Both the position numbers and the translations under genes were made by a program. DNA of 64,000 nt from Chrysomallon squamiferum (Eukaryota > Mollusca > Gastropoda > Neomphalida > Peltospiridae). The DNA lies in contig CM022670.1 in assembly GCA_012295275.1 (NCBI GenBank), positions 9,774,083-9,838,082 on the forward strand, in the 5' to 3' direction. Under the pieces are notes generated by a model. The model was not told the DNA's origin and did not search any database. It saw nothing but the letters and a program-made list of their open reading frames with translations. Below are positions 58,395 through 64,000 of this stretch, one piece after another (the first letter of the stretch is position 1; each line of letters begins with the position of its first letter).

Positions 58395-61300
58395 GTAAAC
58401 AGAAATTACAATTTCAAAGAAAAGATTAGTTCAAGGTCAACATTTATCAAGATATATATATCCTACCAAAAAAAATAGTTTACACAAAAATTGATATGAT
58501 AAATATCAGGTTTTGTTTCAGATGCTTTGTATTAACAATTACTTGAAAGAAAATTGGCCCAAAGATAATCATTTTTTTTTTTTAGCACAGAACAGTTCAT
58601 CTTTATTTATATATAATATATAAATATATAGATTGTTTTTCTATACCTTTTCTAAATTAACTTAAAAAAAATTAATAAGATTGAAATCTCTACAGAGAAC
58701 AAACAGCAAGAAAATCTAGATAATACAGAATACCTAGACAGTTTCAAGTTAAATTGCTCTCTTAAATTTTTAATTTTGTACACTCTAATGTGTAATTGAA
58801 TGTTTAATTTTGGCTAATTAATAATTATAAATATTCAGGTTGAGGATCCCTTATCCGAAATTCCAAAATCAAAAACTTCTTCCAAGCAGTAGAAATAATA
58901 ATCTTACATTTTCAAAATATTTTTCATATACAAACCATATTTTAGTCGCAATATTTTAAAAAAACACAAACAATTTTACTAATCCTGCAGAAGCTGTATA
59001 TGAATAATAAATGGGAATTCATATTTTGTCATAGATTCTATTTTTATGCTATCTCCTTGTATTCCAAACTTTGAAATATTGTGAAATCTGAAATACTTCT
59101 GCTCCCAAGCATTCCAGATAAAAGATTCTCAACCTGTAGAATGAGGAGTTTATCCTTTCATTCATTGTAGGGGAGGGGGGGGTAGGAAAAAAAAAAAAAA
59201 AGACTTATTAAAACTGCAATTTTACTGAACATGTATTGTGACAAGAAGTTTGTTTTATTACTGCTGCTGCCAGTGTGTAACTGGCTGAGTTTGTTTGTTT
59301 GTCTGCGTGAGTCGCCCAAGAAGCCCCAGCATAGGATCCATCCTAACCACCGAGGGTATTATGATGCGGTTGTTATGTGGAAAGGGAAAGGTACCCATGT
59401 TTTCAAGCCTGCAATATCTTTTATGAGAAATGCTGCAAGCTTTTGTATTATTATTTTTTTTTTATTTTTTTTTTTTTTTTTTTTATTTTTTTTTTTTTTT
59501 TTTTTTAAACTATGGATTTGTTTGCCTGATGCTATGTATTAGCTTTCATCAGTTTATAATTTTTCTTTCTTTAATGTTTGTTTTACAGCAGCAAAGGTTC
59601 GTTATGATTTGGTGGTTTATGTCTGTAGTATCACGATATGCAATATTTTTTCACCAGTATATTTTTGTTCTGTTTGTTTTGATGGTGGTGCTTTTTGTGT
59701 GTGTGTGTGTGTGTGTTCATTTGTTTTATTTGTTTATTTTTTTTTTTTTTTACTATTATTATTACTGTTTGTTAACCCAATCAATAGTGTGAAGTTGTTT
59801 GTATAGTTTGCTCTTGATAGAAACTCAATACAAATAAGTGTGTTGTTGTTGTTTTTAATAAGCTTCTGTCAGATTTTTGTAATATGTAATAGTTAGTCCA
59901 CACAAAATGTTCAGTTTTCATTTTCCCCATTTTTAATGCATTATGATTATTTTTTATGATTAGTTTGTTTTGTTTTTTAAATAAATAATGTCCATATAAT
60001 CGTTTATTATTTTTATCATACTTGCAAAGGGTAAGCACTTAATTGTTCTTAAACTGATACTTTTTAAGAAAATATTCCTCATTAAAATGATCATTTGACT
60101 TCATTTATATGAAACTTAATACCATTTTATCCTGTCTTTAAGAGATTCTGATTTCTGCTGAAATATTTTTTACATAAAATAATCTGAATATTCTGTTTTT
60201 CATTGGTCCTGTATTAATAACTTGGTTTGAGTAATCAGTATGAAAATTCAGTAAAACTAGTTTTTATTTATTTATTTATTTTAATTTTCTCTCTCTCTGA
60301 TTGACTTGACTCTTGAGTTATTTGTGTGTGAAAATGTTTGCTGCTGTGTATTAACAGATGATGCTAAAGAGAAGCCAGGTGGTGTTGCCTATGAGGTCAT
60401 CTTGAAGCCTGCCACAACCGAACTTACCCCTACTAAAATTCTCTCTCCACCCAAAGAGAAACTGCTGACACAGGATGACATAGTGAAGAAGCTGAAAAAG
60501 GCAGAAGAAAGGAGACAGGTAATATATTTAGAATTGATAATGTAACAAAGTTTTTTCAGTGAATATAGCCTTTTTTCTTTTCTTTTTTTTATATATATAT
60601 AAATTAAAAAGAATATTTAATGTATTTTTGTTTTTGTCCATATTGTTAAATTATAGCTTTGTGATTATGGTATTGTATGCTATGACAGTCTTGGTATTAT
60701 TTAATTTGTCAAAACTGAGGGGGGTTCCCTCTGGTATGGGACATTTTGAAACTTAAGATTTGTACAAATCTATTATTGATGTTTTTCCAGTCATTTGAAC
60801 AAATGAAACTTGAACACATTACCAAGGAGAGGGAGAAAGCAGAAGAGAAGATAGCCAAGATTCAGGCTGAGTCGGAGGCGTTCTCGAAACTGACGCAGGA
60901 AAAATTGAGGCGATCAATGGAAATCAGCAGAGAGAAACGGGAACAGCAGATTAAAGCTCTGCAGGAAAGACTGAGAGAACATGTGAGTACCTATTTGAAC
61001 CATATTTATGTTTTATGTTGTTTGCTTAAAGTTTTAAAAATTTTTTTTTTTAATATAAAGAGTAGGGGTGCAGACTTTTCCACAAATGCTGAATTTCCAC
61101 TTTCTAACAAGGAGGGATGTTCACAAAATCAACTGAAAATACATAGTAGTTCTCCGAAGCATTGCCCAACTATTTCTGAAGATAAGAATATAATAGTTCA
61201 GTAAAAAAATTGATAATCAGTTCAGTAAATAAATTGATAAACAGAAGTGGCAATTTTCATAAGTGGAAGAGATCAAACACCTCTAATATAGTTATTTCGT

Positions 61301-62957
61301 GGAAGCTTTTTAATTTCATTTTTGTTTGTTATATAATCAGCTGTGTTTTGTTTACTTTACTATGGTGTGTTCATATTGTTGACAGTTCAGTTACCTTTTA
61401 AGTAGTCATAGTGATGTTGTTGATATTTCCTTTACATAACTGAACAATTCTTTTTTTGTATCCAGTATTGATTGATTTGAAGATAAAATTGTTAATATAT
61501 TGCTGTCAGTTTCTAAAATGATTTCAAATCAGTTTCTGGAAGTATTTATTTTATTTCCATTTTTTATTTTTTATTTTAATTTTATTTTAATTTTATTTTA
61601 ATATTTTTTTTTTATTTAAATATTTTTTTATTATGAGAATATTGTGATAAATATTTTGCAAATTTAAAGAAAAATTTGGTTTCAACTAGAAGAAGCATCT
61701 ACAAAATTGGAATTTTAAATGTTTGTTGTGGCATAAATGGCTTCTATTGAATTTTTATTTTTATTTTTTGTTTAGTTTTTTTTTGCTTCTAAGTGTTGTG
61801 ATGATTTTCTTTCTTTGTGCATGTTCAATTTGTTATGTTTAGCTTGCTAAAGTGGAAGCAACATGCAAGAGGAGTGACACACTTAGTAAAGATCTGCAGG
61901 AAAGAATCAATCACAAATTTGAAACTTATGAGGAAAATAAAAAGGCACAATTGGAATCTTTGATGAAACGCCTTAAAGATCATGTAAGTTGAAAGAAAAA
62001 AGTGAACCATTTCTAAATTTTTTTTTTTTTTTTTTTTTATTTTTTTTTTTATTTATTATTATTATGATAAAAGCCTGATAAACCTTCACTCTGTGTTTTT
62101 AAAATATGAGGTTCTTGCTCAAAAGGCCACACTTCCCTTGTTTTTCACACATTTTTCATTTTGCCTTTTTTCCTTACAGTTAAAAAATGGCAGGTATGGG
62201 AATGGGTTTTGCATATGTAAATCATCTGAAACACCATATATCGTCACATAGCTAGAACTGAATGAATGATATTTTTGATTTTTGAATTGGTCAGCATTTT
62301 AACATTAGATACATGTGTCTATCTGCTATAATTCATTCACTTGTATTTTATTTTTTCTTTAATGTAACTTGAGTATGACTGAAGAGAAAAACTTCTTGGG
62401 TTGTCACTACATAAAAATGGAAAGAGAAAAGACTTATGAAATCTTCCTTTGGGACTTCTTCAAAGCAAGAGCCTGCTTACTGAACTGCAGCTGAGAAGTC
62501 CTTGGAGATAGCACATAATTTATTTTAAAAAAATAAAAAATAAAGGTTTTCTTTTATGTTTAATTTTCATCCTTGGTTTAGGCTTCTCACATTAAAGAGG
62601 TCTGTGAAGCAAGTAAGAACATGAACAAAATGTCTGAAGAGAAAATCCTGGAGAAGATGGAGACGGCTCTGAGAAACCGAGAGGGGCAACTGAAGGCCCT
62701 GCAGGAACGCCTTCTGGAACATGTAAGATTCATTATTGACAGGTTTTTCCTTAAGTCTTATGGTTAGCAGCATTTTGAATACAATACAGTCAGCTGTAAT
62801 GATTGCTTTTTTTCTTCTTCTTCTTCTTTCTTTTTAAGGAAATTATCTTTAATTTTTAAAATGTCAAACAATGTTTCTGTTTTGCTAGGAACGGAGAATT
62901 GAAGAGGTGAGAAAGAAAAAGGAAGTTCGGCCCTCTGCAAGTGCCGAAGAAGTGTGA
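58385..62957 (+). CDS. STMN: Stathmin-family protein with extra tubulin-binding repeats
   Basis: Stathmins sequester alpha/beta-tubulin and promote microtubule catastrophe. Coding exons are 58385-58394, 60358-60518, 60791-60982, 61843-61983, 62582-62722 and 62889-62957, which join in phase to 237 residues; vertebrate STMN1 has 149. Residues 1-57 form the N-terminal cap (GVAYEVILKPA matches GQAFELILSPR) with the proline-directed site LSPPK (Ser33). A long charged helix follows. Exons 4, 5 and 6 each end in the same motif, ALQERLREH, LMKRLKDH and ALQERLLEH, and each codes a repeat like the second vertebrate repeat (FSKM-EEKL-KME). So there is one N-terminal repeat plus three of the second type. 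The C-terminus is ERRIEEVRKKKE plus a short tail. It could be any invertebrate stathmin; the family is clear. Confidence 0.95.
58836..59136. mobile_element. 301-bp MITE with terminal inverted repeats
   Basis: The left end begins CAGGTTGAGGATCCCTTATC and the reverse complement of the right end begins CAGGTTGAGAATCTTTTATC, 17 of 20 identical. There is no coding capacity. The GGTTGAGNATCCCTTATCCGAAAT end resembles, from memory, ends of pogo/Tigger-like elements (TA target site) found in vertebrate genomes. TA flanks the right end but not clearly the left. Confidence 0.75.
59274..59390 (+). CDS. Candidate stathmin cassette exon (hydrophobic, Cys-containing)
   Basis: Between exons 2 and 3 a strong acceptor (pyrimidine tract, CTGCTGCTGCCAG, ending at 59273) opens a 117-nt stretch that ends at the donor GTACCC (59391). 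It is phase 1 on both sides, so including it adds 39 residues in frame: it opens VCNWLSLFVCLRESPKKPQ and ends near DAVVMWKGK. The second half is GC-richer and coding-like. A hydrophobic segment with cysteines before a lysine-rich part recalls the palmitoylated N-terminus of neuronal stathmins (STMN2-4), though the sequences do not align. Transcript evidence is lacking. Confidence 0.45.
60358..60518 (+). CDS. STMN: Stathmin exon 3: cap and first repeat start
   Basis: 161 nt, phase 1 in and 0 out. Encodes DDAKEKPGGVAYEVILKPA, then KILSPPKEKLLTQDDIVKKL and KKAEERRQ. This matches the tubulin-capping beta-hairpin and the LSLEEIQKKLEAAEERRK start of the helix in vertebrates. The serines equal to human S16 and S25 are absent. 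Confidence 0.95.
60791..60982 (+). CDS. STMN: Stathmin exon 4: helical repeats 1-2
   Basis: 192 nt, phase 0 on both sides. Residues 58-121, opening SFEQMKLEHITKEREKAEEK and ending QIKALQERLREH. Fully charged helix. Donor GTGAGT. An internal ATG and an open intron make a longer apparent frame, which I reject because of the splice sites. Confidence 0.95.
60983..61842 (+). other. Stathmin intron 4
   Basis: An 860-bp AT-rich intron with a TTTTA/TTTAA tract at about 61558-61630. Nothing else is recognised. Confidence 0.8.
61843..61983 (+). CDS. STMN: Stathmin exon 5: extra repeat (47 codons)
   Basis: 141 nt, phase 0 on both sides. Residues 122-168, from LAKVEATCKRSDTLSKDL to LESLMKRLKDH. It aligns without gaps to exon 6 and to the last 47 residues of exon 4. 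Confidence 0.94.
61984..62581 (+). other. Stathmin intron 5
   Basis: A 598-bp intron with a T run (62018-62050). Nothing else is recognised. Confidence 0.8.
62582..62722 (+). CDS. STMN: Stathmin exon 6: extra repeat (47 codons)
   Basis: 141 nt, phase 0 on both sides. Residues 169-215, from ASHIKEVCEASKNMNKMSEE to LKALQERLLEH. It is closest to the second repeat of vertebrate stathmin. Confidence 0.94.
62889..62957 (+). CDS. STMN: Stathmin exon 7: C-terminus and stop
   Basis: 69 nt with TGA at 62955-62957. Residues 216-237, ERRIEEVRKKKEVRPS and an acidic end. Equivalent to human KHIEEVRKNKE. Acceptor TTTGCTAG. Confidence 0.93.
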   Translation, partial: ERRIEEVRKKKEVRPSASAEEV

Positions 62958-63960
62958 TCAACATTTTCTGATCTTTTGGACATATGAACGGCTTCTACCT
63001 TTTCCCCCTTTTACTGTTCTGTTTATACTTGGGTGTTGTTGGCGGAAAGCAGCTGTTCTTGACCCATCTTGACTGTAGCACAGCATTATTAGTTGCTGCT
63101 AAATTGTACTGGTGTAACTATTGTAAAGCTTCATACGTGTGTATGTAATCAAACTTTGATATTGAAAATTTTTATGCTAAACAGGCACAACAATTTCAGA
63201 TTTATGAACAAATTTTTAAAGAATATTCCTTTCTTTTTTTTTTTTTTTTTTTTTTTTAATTCTTCTTCTCCGTGTGTGTGCTTGGATAATTTTTGTCAGA
63301 CTTGAAATATTCTTACATGTTCATATAAATATATACATATGTATATTATATTGACACTGCCACCTTTATTATTATTCCATTGAAAAAGCTATGCATTTTT
63401 TTGTCTTTGATAGTTCTTGAAATGTTTTCATTCCCAATGCATTTTGTGGCTTTTCATTGAGTTCATTTGTCTATATTTCATTTGTCATGGTTTTCACCTG
63501 TAATTTGTGTGTAAATGCGTTTTTCTGCAATACCTGAGAATACAGAATATGGACATTCTTTTCTTTTTTTTTTGGTTTAAATTTCAATATTTCTGAGGTT
63601 TGGTCATTTCTTCTTTTTTCTGTTTAACTTGCATGATTTCACTGTTAGCAGATCATACATGTTTGAATTTTCAAAAAAATTTGAGATGTCTTTAAAAGAT
63701 TTGAATATCATCCAGATGTTCTAACTTTTGACTGTACAGAAGGTAACATTTCAGTTTATTAATACTGACTTGTCTTGGTTAATGAGTACATATATATTCA
63801 CTGTGTTCTTTTTATGCACATGCTATCAGTCTAAAATCAGATTCTTAATTGTGTTATAACTTGAGCAATTTTTATTATTTTTTTAATGTTAAGAAATTTT
63901 TAGCTTTTGATGTTTCTCAATGTATACATATGGTGAATAAATTTTTTTTTTTTTTTTTTT
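62958..63960 (+). other. Stathmin 3' UTR
   Basis: T-rich sequence after the stop with several ATTTA-type pieces and poly(T) at about 63233-63257. An AATAAA at 63936-63941, followed by a T-rich tract, is the best polyadenylation signal, giving a 3' UTR of about 1 kb. Confidence 0.55.
63936..63941 (+). terminator. Candidate stathmin polyadenylation signal
   Basis: AATAAA in the context GGTGAATAAATTTT, with a T-rich downstream element. Position, about 980 nt after the stop, is plausible. Confidence 0.5.
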
Positions 63961-64000
63961 TCAACTGCAATATCAAATTTTTTTTTTTTTTTTTTCCATC

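Larger units (their letters stand above)
58395..60357 (+). other. Stathmin intron 2
   Basis: A 2-kb intron holding an inverted-repeat mobile element (58836-59136), the candidate cassette exon (59274-59390), T-rich low complexity (59453-59506) and a GT run (59697-59715). Confidence 0.8.

Noticed and set aside
60746-61204. A 152-codon frame through stathmin exon 4
   Set aside because: Only 60791-60982 is exon; the rest is intron read-through on both sides of clear splice sites.

Overview
This is nuclear DNA of an invertebrate animal. All three genes are broken into many short exons with GT-AG introns. The DNA is very AT-rich and full of A/T homopolymers and microsatellites (TG, TTA, ATAC, AAAT, CT), and the encoded proteins are animal families. 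The look suits a spiralian, perhaps a mollusc, but I cannot fix the taxon from sequence alone. There are no operons, CRISPR arrays, prokaryotic genes, rRNA or recognisable tRNA.

Layout. (1) Positions 1 to about 27.0 kb, minus strand: the 5' part of a peroxidasin gene (PXDN), with signal peptide, LRRNT, four leucine-rich repeats, LRRCT and the start of the first Ig domain. The rest, including the peroxidase domain, lies beyond position 1. Its first intron is 17.8 kb and holds most of the satellite-like repeats. (2) About 27.0-32.6 kb: a spacer between two minus-strand genes, with microsatellites, a 130-bp duplication and a 27-bp minisatellite. (3) 32.6-53.8 kb, minus strand: a complete RTEL1 DNA helicase gene. 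I could assemble 34 coding exons with consistent phases into a 1,208-residue protein with Walker A, a 4-cysteine Fe-S cluster, DEAH, motifs III-VI, a basic NLS, one harmonin-like domain and a C-terminal cysteine-rich RING-like domain. One intron carries a decayed transposon. (4) 53.8-54.9 kb: a head-to-head promoter region with E-box, E2F-like and ETS-like sites. (5) 54.9-64.0 kb, plus strand: a stathmin gene whose 237-residue product has two more helical repeats than vertebrate stathmin. A phase-compatible candidate cassette exon would add a cysteine-bearing hydrophobic N-terminal stretch. A 301-bp inverted-repeat mobile element sits in the same intron.

The genes do not form a pathway: peroxidasin crosslinks extracellular matrix, RTEL1 maintains telomeres and replication forks, and stathmin sequesters tubulin. 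The RTEL1-stathmin divergent pair is notable because, from memory, human RTEL1 and STMN3 are also head-to-head neighbours, so this may be very old microsynteny. I found no wholly new system. The best leads are the four-repeat stathmin, its candidate membrane-targeting exon, the RTEL1/stathmin shared promoter, a relic LRR exon in peroxidasin and two mobile-element remnants.
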